A stretch of DNA of 64,000 nt from Pirellulales bacterium. Lineage in GTDB: Bacteria > Planctomycetota > Planctomycetia > Pirellulales > PALSA-1355. Where the stretch lies: the NCBI GenBank assembly GCA_022844125.1, contig JALHMI010000018.1, positions 62,001 through 126,000 of the forward strand, read 5' to 3'. Each line of letters begins with the position of its first letter. The first letter of the stretch is position 1. Position numbers and translations under genes: made by a program. The notes under the pieces were generated by a model. That model saw only the letters and a list, made by a program, of their open reading frames with translations. It ran no database searches and was not told the origin of the DNA. Positions 17,956 to 26,456 of this stretch are shown piece by piece.

Positions 17956-18495
17956 ATGCGCAATCCCTGCAGCCGTCTGGCCCCGAGTGTTCTTGCCGTT
18001 GTTGCACTGGTGTCGATCACTGCCGACTTTGCCCCAGCCCAGGCGTTGCCAGAAACTGCGGTACAACGGCTCCCCTACTATACGCATGACTACTACGACG
18101 CACTAGACGTCTATGGCCGCGGGTCGGGGTACTATCCCGGCACCGACTATCCCGTCTACCCGATGGAGAGTTATGGGTACGACGTCGATCCGTATGACGC
18201 TCCTCGCGATCCGTACCGCCGCGGTGCTGAACTGTACGATCGCAATCCGTATGATGGAGTCGCGCGCTTTCGAGATCCCGATCCGGAACTGGGCGACGAT
18301 ACCGTTCTGCAGTATTACGATGCGATTCCGGATATCTATGACTACGGCGGATACGACTATCTCGGATACGATCGCAGTTTCAACTATGACGCCTACGATG
18401 CCCATCTTGACCCTAAGCCGGCACTCGAAGATGACCGCATGGTCGATCCATTCGACACCGGCCCAGCCGACCGCTACGAGTATCCGCCTTACTAG
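17956..18495 (+). CDS. Secreted Tyr/Asp-rich protein
   Basis: 179 residues. The ATG at 17956 opens a signal peptide (about 1-30, ending FAPAQA). The remaining 150 residues are dominated by Tyr, Asp, Pro and Gly in short repeated patterns such as YGYDVDPYD, DPYRRGAELYD and GGYDYLGYD. Its composition matches the first part of the protein at 15623-16777, although they do not align closely. No domain is recognised. Extracellular matrix or envelope role is conceivable but unproven. Confidence 0.65.
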   Translation: MRNPCSRLAPSVLAVVALVSITADFAPAQALPETAVQRLPYYTHDYYDALDVYGRGSGYYPGTDYPVYPMESYGYDVDPYDAPRDPYRRGAELYDRNPYDGVARFRDPDPELGDDTVLQYYDAIPDIYDYGGYDYLGYDRSFNYDAYDAHLDPKPALEDDRMVDPFDTGPADRYEYPPY

Positions 18496-18532
18496 GCCTG
18501 TCGCTCGAAGACGCTAATCGCAAAGTTGCCCC

Positions 18533-19375
18533 TTATTTGGCCCCCTCAAAATACCGCACACCCTTGGCATTTATCTTCCGCTTGAAGACCTTCGTCGAAG
18601 CCGTCACATACAGCGTGTCCAGCTCTGGACCCGCGAACGCCGCGTTCGCCAGCCAGGCAGCCCCCTCGGGCTTGTCGATCACGCCCACCAGCCGGCCCTG
18701 CGTATCGAAGACTTGCAGCCCGATCTGCGTCGCCACGTAGATCTGCCCCTTCGAGTCGATCGTCATCCCATCGGCGCCAACGTCCGGCCGCCCCTCGGGC
18801 ACGCGCAGATCGCCGAATGCTTCTTTCAAGCCCAGCGTGCCGTCGGCCTCGACGCGAAACGCCCACAGCTTCGTGTCCTTCATGTCGACGACGTACAGCG
18901 TCCCCTGGTCCGGCGAGAGCACGAGCCCGTTGGGATATTGCATCCCCTTGTCGACGACCTTCTTCTCGCCGCCCGGCGCGATGTACCAGATCTGATGGTT
19001 CACCGGGTCGGTGAAGTAAATGCCGCCCGCGCGGTTCACCACCAGGTCATTGCTCAGCACGCCGTCGGCGATGACTTTGAATTCGCCTTTGTCATCGTAA
19101 GCCACGATCTGCTTCTTGCCGTTCTGACAAGCGTACAGTCGTCCATCCGGACCGAACATCAGGCCGTTGGCGCCATAGGCCTGATCGATGAACACCTCGC
19201 TCTTCCCCTCGGGCGTAAGCCGGTGGATCTTGCTCTTAAAGACGTCCGTGTAATACAGATTTCCGGCCAGGTCCGCGGCGGGCCCTTCGGTGAAGGTGTG
19301 CCCCTGCGAGACGACCTCCCAGTTCTGGCCATCGATCAAGAGTCCGGCAAGAAGCAATACAACAACGGAAGTCAT
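18533..19375 (-). CDS. Secreted SMP-30/gluconolactonase-like propeller
   Basis: 280 residues from the ATG at 19375, which opens a signal peptide (about 1-17). A six-bladed SMP-30/Gluconolactonase/LRE-like propeller follows: FTEGPAADLAGNLYYTD, NGLMFGPDGRLYACQNG, SNDLVVNRAGGIYFTDP, NGLVLSPDQGTLYVVD, and GADGMTIDSKGQIYVA. Residues that hold the metal in the family (Glu in the TEGP motif, Asn in the SNDL motif, Asp in the blade loops) are visible. Likely a periplasmic lactonase or a ligand-binding propeller; substrate unknown. Another member is at 37589-38563. Confidence 0.85.
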   Translation of the reverse strand: MTSVVVLLLAGLLIDGQNWEVVSQGHTFTEGPAADLAGNLYYTDVFKSKIHRLTPEGKSEVFIDQAYGANGLMFGPDGRLYACQNGKKQIVAYDDKGEFKVIADGVLSNDLVVNRAGGIYFTDPVNHQIWYIAPGGEKKVVDKGMQYPNGLVLSPDQGTLYVVDMKDTKLWAFRVEADGTLGLKEAFGDLRVPEGRPDVGADGMTIDSKGQIYVATQIGLQVFDTQGRLVGVIDKPEGAAWLANAAFAGPELDTLYVTASTKVFKRKINAKGVRYFEGAK

Positions 19376-19527
19376 GGGCTGGCAGCTCCGCGGCAGGAAG
19401 GAAGGATTACACTCCCAGCGCATCACTCGCGCGGGGGCAGGCTAGAGTTTAACCTCGCGCGAGGACGCAATGCGAGGCGCATGCCCCCGCGCGGCGACCT
19501 GAAAACCGCCGACAAGCCAATTGCCCG

Positions 19528-20313
19528 CTAAGGCGTCGGTTCCAGCGGAGCAAGGGTTCCCGCCGTCAGGGCCGGCCACTTCGCAAGGTCCGGCTTCACG
19601 TTCGGCACCGGAACGGTCATCCCACCCACCGAATCAAACTCGCGCTGCTGCGGACCTTCAATCTGTTTCGGTGCGCGCCACACGATCATCACCGCGTAGT
19701 CCCCCGCATCGTGCAACCACAGCTCGAGCACGCCCGGCATGTTCTGCGCCTCGGGCGTATCATCGCCGTCCAGTTTTACCAGGAACGGCTGATCGATCGT
19801 CAGCCGCATCTTTCGCCAGGGAAGGGCCTTGCCTGAGGGCGTGTCGACATCGACTGGTTCCCATGCCGGCGCCTGGTCTGCCGGCACAATCGTCTTCACG
19901 CCTTTCTCGATGTCCGCAGCAAACTTGTCGACTTCGCCTGGCTTGACCGGCGACGCGCCCAGGTAGACATAGAACGGCAAATCGGAACTTCCTTCCTTGA
20001 CCGTCCCTTCGAACATCAGCTTGATGTTCTCGTCCGCCGACATGAACGGAGGCTGCATTCGCTGAGGCTTGATCTTCGCCCCATCGACTGGATGACTGCT
20101 CGTCGGCGTATAAGAGTTCGGAAAGATCACCGGCACCCGCACCGTGTAGGGCGCTTCTGGAATCTGCACTGGCGCGAACAGTCCGCGAAACTTCGCGTCC
20201 GCCCGAATCGTCGCCACGCCGCGATCGACGACCGAATCGTATGTGCCTGTGCCACAGCCAACGAGGCTCGTCGCGCAGCCAGCGAGCAGTCCAATCCATC
20301 CGAAGCGTGTCAT
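19528..20313 (-). CDS. Lipoprotein of unknown function
   Basis: 261 residues. The ATG at 20313 begins a lipoprotein signal peptide with lipobox LVGC (Cys at about 20). The ORF is open further upstream but without signal-like or conserved sequence. The mature protein is mixed alpha/beta with VRVPVIFPNSYTP near residue 55 and a C-terminal region with LWLHDAGDYAVMIVWRAPK. I recognise no family. It lies divergent from the long PVC cytochrome gene. Confidence 0.7.
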   Translation of the reverse strand: MTRFGWIGLLAGCATSLVGCGTGTYDSVVDRGVATIRADAKFRGLFAPVQIPEAPYTVRVPVIFPNSYTPTSSHPVDGAKIKPQRMQPPFMSADENIKLMFEGTVKEGSSDLPFYVYLGASPVKPGEVDKFAADIEKGVKTIVPADQAPAWEPVDVDTPSGKALPWRKMRLTIDQPFLVKLDGDDTPEAQNMPGVLELWLHDAGDYAVMIVWRAPKQIEGPQQREFDSVGGMTVPVPNVKPDLAKWPALTAGTLAPLEPTP

Positions 20314-20569
20314 ACGCGTGATCCTGAAGCATTTGGGGAGTTGGGCCGCAATGAATACGACGTGAGGCGGCCGCTCCTTCAATCTTCCTTTGCGGCGCAC
20401 GAGCCTGTCAACAGGCACTACTTCGCAAGCCAACTCCCGCCTTGTAACCCGACGCGTTAGCGAGGCGATTTCCCGCAGCCGGCTAGCTGGTTGCGACCGC
20501 CCACCTCTCGGCCCATAATCGGTGCTGCATTCCAGATCAGCGTCTCTCCACTCTCCACAAAGCTCCGCC

Positions 20570-23500
20570 ATGCTTTGCCTGCGCTCGTTCGCCGCACTCG
20601 GCTTACTGTTCACGGTGTCCCTCGCGAAGGTGGCCTTCGCCGCCGCGCCGGACGTCATCCCGCATGCCCAGGATAAGCCCCCGGGGCCGGCTCTCTCGCC
20701 CGAGGAAGCCGTCAAGAAGATGACCGTCCCGCCCGGCTTCACAGTCGAAGTGGTCGCCGCCGAGCCCGACATCGTCAATCCCGTGGCCATGACGTTCGAC
20801 GAGCGCGGCCGCGTCTGGATCACCGAAAGCCTCGAGTATCCGCGCCGCGAGCCCGGCCCCGGCCGTGACCGCATCAAAGTGCTTGAAGACACCGACGGCG
20901 ATGGCCGCATGGACAAGTTCACCATCTTTGCCGAAGGCCTCAACATCCCCTCGGGCATCGCCGTAGGTCACGGCGGTGTCTGGGTCGCCAACGCCCCCGA
21001 CATTCTCTTCTTGCAGGACACCGACGGCGACGGCCGCGCCGACAAGCAGGAAGTCGTCGTCACCGGCTTCGGCCGCGACGATACGCACGAGCTCCCCAAC
21101 TCGCTCACCTGGGGCCCCGACGGCTGGCTCTACGGACTGAACGGCGTGTTCAATCCTTCGCGTATCGAGCAGAACGGCAAGGTCTTTGAGTTCTCCGTCG
21201 CGCTGTTTCGCATCCACCCTCGCACGCGCGAGTTTCAGCTCTTCTGCGAAGGCACCAGCAACCCCTGGGGCGTCGCGTTCGATCGCGATGGCAGCGCGTT
21301 CGTCAGCGCGTGCGTCATCGACCATCTTTGGCACCTCGCCGAAAGCGCCTACTACATTCGCCAGGGCGGACCCCATCCGCAGTTCACCAGCCCGCAGCCG
21401 TCGATCGTCAAGCACAAGCATCAGAAGGCGGCCTACTGCGGCATCCATTACTTCGACAGCGACGCCTATCCCGAAGAGTTTCGCGAGCGGCTCTACATGG
21501 GCAACATTCACGGCAACTGCCTGAATGTCGACGTGCTCGAGCGCGACGGATCCACCTACTTCGCCAAACCGGCCCCCGATTTCCTCAGCGCGAACGACGC
21601 CTGGTTCATGCCCGTCGTGCAGAAGACCGGTCCCGACGGCTCGCTCTACGTCCTCGATTGGTACGACCGGTATCACTGCTACCAGGACGCCAACCGCGAT
21701 CCCGAGGGCATCGACCGATTCAAGGGCCGCCTCTACCGCATTCGCTACGGTGAAACGCCCCGCGCGCCGAAGTTCGACCTCGCCAAGGAATCCACTGCCG
21801 AACTGATCCAGCGCCTGCACAGCGGCAACATCTACTATCGCGATGTTGCCCAGCGAATCCTCACCGAGCGCAACGACTCCGCCGCCCGCCCCAAGCTTGA
21901 AGCACTCGTCCTCAACCAGGCCGCTCCGCAAAAGGCTCGCATGCATGCCCTCTGGGCGCTTGTCGGTGCGGGCGAACTCACGCCCGAGTTCCACAAGGCA
22001 CTGCTCGCGCACGACGATGCCACGCTCCGCGGCTGGGGTGTCCGCGCTGCCGGCAATTTCGGCCGCGTCAGTGATTCACTTCGCGACAAGGTCGTCAGCC
22101 TCGCCGCCGATCCCTCGCCAGACGTTCGCCTGCAAGTTGCCATCGCGGCCGACAAACTCACCGGCGTCGATGCGATGCCGCTCTTGCTCGAGATTCTCTC
22201 CACGGCCGGCGATGATAAACTCATCCCGCATGTCGTCTGGCAAAACCTGCATCCGCTGCTCGAAGAGCACGGCGCTCGCTACCTCCAGCTTGCCGAGAAG
22301 TACCAAAATTCAGCGCCCGTCGAAGCCTTCATGCCGCGCGTGATCGACCGCATCCTCGGCGGCCGCAATCCGCAGGCGATCGGCGCGCTGGTGAAAACCC
22401 TCTCCAGTGAGGCCGACAGCGATCCGGCCGCCCTCGAGAAATGCCTCGCCACGCTGACCGTCCGGCTCGGCAACCACGAGATCCACACCGACCAGCTCGT
22501 TCCTCTAAAAACTCAGCTCGATCCGCTCGTGCAGAAGATCCTCGCCGGATCGGTCGACAGCCCGCTCTATCCGAACGCCGCGCTCCTGGCCACAGCCTGG
22601 AAAGATGAGCGCGCTCGCGAGATTTCCCGCCGCTACTTCACCGACTCCAGCGGCCCGGTCGCGCGCCGCATCCACGCCCTCGAAGCCCTCATCGCCGCCG
22701 AAGATGCTCAACTGGCGGACGTGGTCTCTCCGATCTTCAAGGATCGCGCGGCCCATCCGGTCGAACTGCGCGGCGCCGCGCTCGCGTCCCTTTCGCGGAT
22801 CAACCAACCCTGGGTGGCAGACGTCGTGCTTAGCGGTTATCGCGATCTGGAGCCCGAACTGCAGCCTCGCGCGATCGAAATGCTCACCGAGCGCACCACC
22901 TCGGCCGAGAAGCTGCTCGACGCGATCGGCCGCGAAGAGATTCCCGCCTCGGCCTTGAACTCCAACCAGGTCCGCCAGCTACTCGCCCGCGGCGATGCCT
23001 CGCTCGCCGAAAAAGTCCGCGCTCGCTGGGGCTCGATCCGCGAGGAGCGCGATCCGGGCCGCGAAGCCGTCATTGCCGAGATGCGTTCCTTCCTCCGCAA
23101 GACGCCGGGCGACGCCAACGTCGGCCAGCAAGTGTTTGGCAAGCTCTGCGGCCAGTGCCATAAGATCTACGGTCAGGGCCAAGAGGTCGGCCCCGACATC
23201 ACGCTCAACGGCCGCAGCTCATTCGAGCAACTTCTCTCAAACGTCTTCGACCCGAGCCTCGTGATCGGCAACTCGTACCAGGCCCGCACCGTGCTCACCG
23301 CCGACGGCCGCGTGCTCACCGGCCTCTTGGCCGAAGACAGCCCGCAGCGCGTCGTGCTCAAAGTGCAAGGTGGCAAACAGGAAGTCATCCCCCGCGGTGA
23401 GATCGAGGTCATGAAAACCAGCCCGCTCTCGCTGATGCCCGAAGACCTTGAAAAGCAACTCCAGCCGCAGGAGTTGGCCGACCTGTTCGCATACATCACG

Positions 23501-24016
23501 CTCGACAAGCCCCCCAGCGATCCGTCCGCTCGCAAGCTCGCCGGTTCGCAGCCCGTCGTCCCCCGCGCGACGACCGACCGTCGCCAGTTCGCCGAACTGG
23601 TGCACGAGATCGCACCACAGTTTTCCACCGATCGTGCCGGCCGCGAAGGCCTGGCGATCGTCGAATCGCACGCCGGCCGCGAAGGTGCTCTACGTACTAC
23701 GCCCGTGCATGCCGGCGAACCTTGCATCTTGCGTGGCAAGCTCGACGTGCCCGCCGGTAAGCGTTCGCGGCTGGTGCTCGTCGTTTCGCACGAACCCGAG
23801 GGAGCGTGGAATCTCGCCGTCCGTGCGAACGGGCAGGCGCTTCATCAGGCACTGATCCAAGGCGAAGCTTCTGCGTCTGATCCGCGCTGGCAAACGATCG
23901 CTATTGACCTCACGCCGCTCGCCGGCCAGCAAGCCGCCATCGAACTCCACCACGCCGCCGCCGGTGATCGTCCCTCCGCCGCCTACTGGGCGCAGATTGA
24001 AATGGTGTCGGAATAG
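20570..24016 (+). CDS. PVC-type dehydrogenase-HEAT-cytochrome c protein
   Basis: 1148 residues. Signal peptide about 1-25. Residues 45-400 form a sugar-dehydrogenase-like propeller (GFTVEVVAAEPDIVNPVAMTF, DDTHELPNSLTWGPDG, QKTGPDGSLYVLDWYDRYH) matching the membrane-bound dehydrogenase domain typical of Planctomycetota. Residues about 415-820 are helical HEAT-like repeats. A cytochrome c-like domain has one haem motif CGQCH at 860-864 and a likely axial Met near LSLMPEDL. The C-terminal 150 residues form a beta domain. Probably a periplasmic oxidoreductase passing electrons from an organic substrate; substrate not known. Confidence 0.9.
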   Translation: MLCLRSFAALGLLFTVSLAKVAFAAAPDVIPHAQDKPPGPALSPEEAVKKMTVPPGFTVEVVAAEPDIVNPVAMTFDERGRVWITESLEYPRREPGPGRDRIKVLEDTDGDGRMDKFTIFAEGLNIPSGIAVGHGGVWVANAPDILFLQDTDGDGRADKQEVVVTGFGRDDTHELPNSLTWGPDGWLYGLNGVFNPSRIEQNGKVFEFSVALFRIHPRTREFQLFCEGTSNPWGVAFDRDGSAFVSACVIDHLWHLAESAYYIRQGGPHPQFTSPQPSIVKHKHQKAAYCGIHYFDSDAYPEEFRERLYMGNIHGNCLNVDVLERDGSTYFAKPAPDFLSANDAWFMPVVQKTGPDGSLYVLDWYDRYHCYQDANRDPEGIDRFKGRLYRIRYGETPRAPKFDLAKESTAELIQRLHSGNIYYRDVAQRILTERNDSAARPKLEALVLNQAAPQKARMHALWALVGAGELTPEFHKALLAHDDATLRGWGVRAAGNFGRVSDSLRDKVVSLAADPSPDVRLQVAIAADKLTGVDAMPLLLEILSTAGDDKLIPHVVWQNLHPLLEEHGARYLQLAEKYQNSAPVEAFMPRVIDRILGGRNPQAIGALVKTLSSEADSDPAALEKCLATLTVRLGNHEIHTDQLVPLKTQLDPLVQKILAGSVDSPLYPNAALLATAWKDERAREISRRYFTDSSGPVARRIHALEALIAAEDAQLADVVSPIFKDRAAHPVELRGAALASLSRINQPWVADVVLSGYRDLEPELQPRAIEMLTERTTSAEKLLDAIGREEIPASALNSNQVRQLLARGDASLAEKVRARWGSIREERDPGREAVIAEMRSFLRKTPGDANVGQQVFGKLCGQCHKIYGQGQEVGPDITLNGRSSFEQLLSNVFDPSLVIGNSYQARTVLTADGRVLTGLLAEDSPQRVVLKVQGGKQEVIPRGEIEVMKTSPLSLMPEDLEKQLQPQELADLFAYITLDKPPSDPSARKLAGSQPVVPRATTDRRQFAELVHEIAPQFSTDRAGREGLAIVESHAGREGALRTTPVHAGEPCILRGKLDVPAGKRSRLVLVVSHEPEGAWNLAVRANGQALHQALIQGEASASDPRWQTIAIDLTPLAGQQAAIELHHAAAGDRPSAAYWAQIEMVSE

Positions 24017-24055
24017 GGCTGTCCGATTTGCTTGAACAAGTCTCCAAGATCGGCC

Positions 24056-24718
24056 TCAGGGCAAATTCTCCAGGACGATTGTGGCCACCTGTCTCGCCAG
24101 GGCTTCATTGCCGTCTCCATTGAAATGAACGCCATCGCCAGAAGTCCACTCGGCACGGCCCTGGACCAGCTCGAACAGGTCGTCGGTCGGAAGGTGCTGA
24201 GCCTTCGCAATCTCCGCGGCGAGCTGGTTTCGCACTTTGACGCGAGCGGTTCGCTCAGCGAAGCGCTGGAGATCGGTCGTTTCACGCACAGGCGTCGTGG
24301 TCGCCCAGATCAACCTGGCATCGCCAGCCTGCTGCTGCACGGCGTCAACCGTATTCAGAAGACCAGCGCGGTATTGATCTTCGCTGTAGCCCCAGCCGTG
24401 CAGGCCGTTGTTGAAGTGAATCACAGAGAACTTGTACTGCTTCAGCAGCGATTTGAGATCGTCGTTGAAGGTCGGATCGGCGACGCACTTCGAGGTGGTG
24501 AGCCGAGCGCAGTAGGCTTTCCCCGCGAGCTGCTGTTCCACCCCACCGAAGTATCCCCTCGCGATCGAGTCGCCAACCAGCAGCACTCGCGGCAGGGCGG
24601 TCTTGTCCGCGTCCGTAACCCACACGTCAATCCATTCGATCCTCTCACGCACGGGCTCCTCCGCGACTGCGAATGGAACGAGGAAGCACAGTGGGATCAG
24701 GATGGTCAGAAGTTTCAC
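24056..24718 (-). CDS. Secreted SGNH/GDSL hydrolase
   Basis: 220 residues from a GTG start. Signal peptide about 1-19. Block I is LLVGDSIARGY with the nucleophile Ser in GDSI; the Asn of block III lies in HFNNGLHGWG; block V is SGDGVHFNGDG with the Asp and His of the catalytic set. It is an esterase or lipase type fold common in sugar deacetylation. It is convergent with the PVC cytochrome gene (39 bp apart). Confidence 0.85.
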   Translation of the reverse strand: MKLLTILIPLCFLVPFAVAEEPVRERIEWIDVWVTDADKTALPRVLLVGDSIARGYFGGVEQQLAGKAYCARLTTSKCVADPTFNDDLKSLLKQYKFSVIHFNNGLHGWGYSEDQYRAGLLNTVDAVQQQAGDARLIWATTTPVRETTDLQRFAERTARVKVRNQLAAEIAKAQHLPTDDLFELVQGRAEWTSGDGVHFNGDGNEALARQVATIVLENLP

Positions 24719-24974
24719 AAGAGGTGCCCTTCGGAATAAGCACAGGAGAAAGCAGGCCGGGAGTCGTTAGCATCACTGGGGGCAGCGTCTCCAATATTAT
24801 CCAAGAGCTGGGGCGACGCAAAGGCGGCGGCTGGCCCACCTCGAGCTCGACCAGGCCATCGCCCTATTGGCTGCCTGCTGATCTGCTGGGATGAGTTCGG
24901 AGTTCTGCAAGAGTTCCTTAGGCTCCCGCGACGGCTTGGCACAATGATCAGGAGTTAGATTACTGCTAATCGGA

Positions 24975-25478
24975 CTAGCCAGGCAAAGCTGACGAAACCC
25001 CTGGCCCGTTCGCGCGCAGCTGCTTGAGGACATCGCCAACTCCGGTGAGTCCTGAATAGACAGCAGCCACGAAAACGAGAATGACGATCATCGCAATCGC
25101 GCGTGGTCCAATGCTGCGCAGTTCACTTTCAGCCCTTGATTGTGAGGGTTCGCTACGCAGATAACGCACAGCGATCGTATCGCCAGGCCGTACATCCGAC
25201 GCACGCCGGATGACTTCTCCCAAGTGTTGCTGTCCGTTGTCATCTGCATACTGGAATCGGAATCGGTAACGCGTTCCAAATTTTTCCGGCACGACCGCCG
25301 CCGGGCCGACAATTCGCGCGTTCACCGTCTCGCCGCCAAGCAGAAAGCGAACGTCGGAGACGGCAATGAACACCATTGGTGACCCAATGAGGCAAGCCAC
25401 AAACCCCAAGCACATCACGCCGATGCGCCGATTCTGATTTGCCAGCGACAAGAAACGAACGGGCATCGAATTGCGCAT
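24975..25478 (-). CDS. DUF3592-like membrane protein
   Basis: 167 residues. Two membrane segments (about 18-42 and 128-148) flank a beta-rich section with RYRFRFQYADDNGQQHLGEV and VRPGDTIAVRYLRSEP, the layout and motif of DUF3592 proteins. Function of the family is unknown. It stands alone; the 256 bp downstream to the SGNH gene carry nothing I can name. Confidence 0.75.
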   Translation of the reverse strand: MRNSMPVRFLSLANQNRRIGVMCLGFVACLIGSPMVFIAVSDVRFLLGGETVNARIVGPAAVVPEKFGTRYRFRFQYADDNGQQHLGEVIRRASDVRPGDTIAVRYLRSEPSQSRAESELRSIGPRAIAMIVILVFVAAVYSGLTGVGDVLKQLRANGPGVSSALPG

Positions 25479-25702
25479 CTCGTGTCTCGCGTGAATGCGA
25501 TTCGTGACCAGGCGGTCAGGTTCGCCACTGGTGCCTGAAACCCATCCAGCTCGTACTCCGTCTCTGCCTACCCCCGTCGGTCGAAACGAGGCTTATTCCC
25601 ACGTCCTTTTCCTCCCTTGCCGGCGTACGGGATCAACCACCACGACACACGGGGTCGACGAGGCCAGTGTACCAAAACGACACGCGTCTCCGGAATTCCC
25701 GC
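25479..25702. other. Gap before the left repeat, no gene seen
   Basis: This section probably carries the promoter of the minus-strand DUF3592 gene. Short overlapping ORFs are present on both strands but have no start signal or domain. Confidence 0.4.
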
Positions 25703-25711
25703 AAGTAGTAA

Positions 25712-25726
25712 GCACACGCCGTGTGC
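25712..25726. repeat. REP-like palindrome 1
   Basis: GCACACG-C-CGTGTGC, 7-bp arms around one base. Same sequence at 25816-25830 and 39071-39085. Confidence 0.85.
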
Positions 25727-25815
25727 TGTAACTGAAGCGGAGAAAGCCCCGCATCGAGAGTGCTCAACCGCATCAACCAACTGACAATGGCAAGCTCTTT
25801 GCTGCTGCAGCGACG

Positions 25816-25830
25816 GCACACGCCGTGTGC
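25816..25830. repeat. REP-like palindrome 2
   Basis: GCACACG-C-CGTGTGC, exactly 104 bp after the first palindrome. Confidence 0.85.
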
Positions 25831-25919
25831 TGTAACTGAAGTGGAGAAAGCCCCGCATCGAGAGTGCCCAACCGCATCAACCAACTGACAATGGCAAGCT
25901 CTTTGCTCCTGCAGCGACG

Positions 25920-25934
25920 GCACACGGCGTGTGC
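25920..25934. repeat. REP-like palindrome 3
   Basis: GCACACG-G-CGTGTGC, 104 bp after the second; the central base is G instead of C. On the other strand it equals the right-copy palindrome at 39071-39085. Confidence 0.85.
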
Positions 25935-26456
25935 CTGCTACTTTGCGGCAGCCAGTATCGGCCGCATCTGAAAAAATCGCATCCCGATTCGCCCTTGCCC
26001 GCGTGTGTGGCGCGCTGCCGGCGCAACTCTTTCAGGTCCAACGCACTCGCGTGCGCACGGCGCACACCGCCCAGGTGTCCACCGACTCTAGAAATCAGGC
26101 CAGGAGTTCGGATATGGTACGTTCAGATGAATATGTATAGAGCACCCTATCGCCACCTGATGGCTGCCACCATGCCGACGCACTTGGAAAACTGGAGAGG
26201 CCGCACAACTCAAAACCCGGCACAAGCGGGCGTGTGTGTGGCGCCGAAACAGCATTTGCGCGCGTTTCTAATTCCACACACCCAAAAAATCGAATGCTCA
26301 AAAACAGCCGGGAAAAGTCTCTCGCTTCGGACGGACGACGAGCCGACATTTGCCGAGCACTCTCCGCCCCTAGCCATTCGCCCCTGCTTCGCTTAATCTC
26401 GAGCTGCATCCAGGACCACCCCAACCAGCCCATTTCTCCGCGGAGCCGACGCGCTC

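Larger units (their letters stand above)
25712..25919 (+). repeat. Two tandem 104-bp units
   Basis: Units 25712-25815 and 25816-25919 each begin with the palindrome GCACACGCCGTGTGC. They differ by a few substitutions (for example CGGAG versus TGGAG, GTGCTC versus GTGCCC, GCTGCTG versus GCTCCTG). The right inverted copy has one such unit, 103 bp long, with two substitutions and one deletion relative to the second unit here. Confidence 0.9.
25703..26316 (+). repeat. Left copy of a long inverted repeat (REP-palindrome element)
   Basis: The sequence from 25931 to 26316 (386 bp) is the exact reverse complement of 38689-39074, judged by direct comparison and by identical conceptual translations in several frames. 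The outer part (25703-25930) matches 39075-39197 but contains an extra 104-bp unit, making this copy 614 bp against 509 bp. Ends: outer AAGTAGTAAGCACACG, inner CAGCCGGGAAAA. It has many short inverted repeats and no terminal inverted repeats or transposase. ORFs inside it (for example 25929-26396) are identical in the other copy because the DNA is identical and are not taken as genes. Confidence 0.95.

Noticed and set aside
20314-20958. Extended N-terminus for the lipoprotein gene ending at 19528
   Set aside because: The added sequence overlaps the start of the divergent cytochrome gene and would bury the lipoprotein signal peptide.
20603-22012. 469-codon minus-strand ORF opposite the PVC cytochrome gene
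   Set aside because: Shadow frame; composition is biased and no motif is visible, while the plus strand has clear propeller motifs.
25712-25934. CRISPR-like array because of regular spacing of a short palindrome
   Set aside because: The spacing sequence is itself repeated, only two units exist, the unit is too long, and no cas gene is present.
25929-26396. 155-codon ORF inside the left repeat, with an identical counterpart (38627-39163, minus) in the right copy
   Set aside because: The translations match only because the DNA is identical. Several frames are open at once, there is no start signal, domain or signal peptide, and the ORF runs out into unrelated flanking DNA differently at each site.
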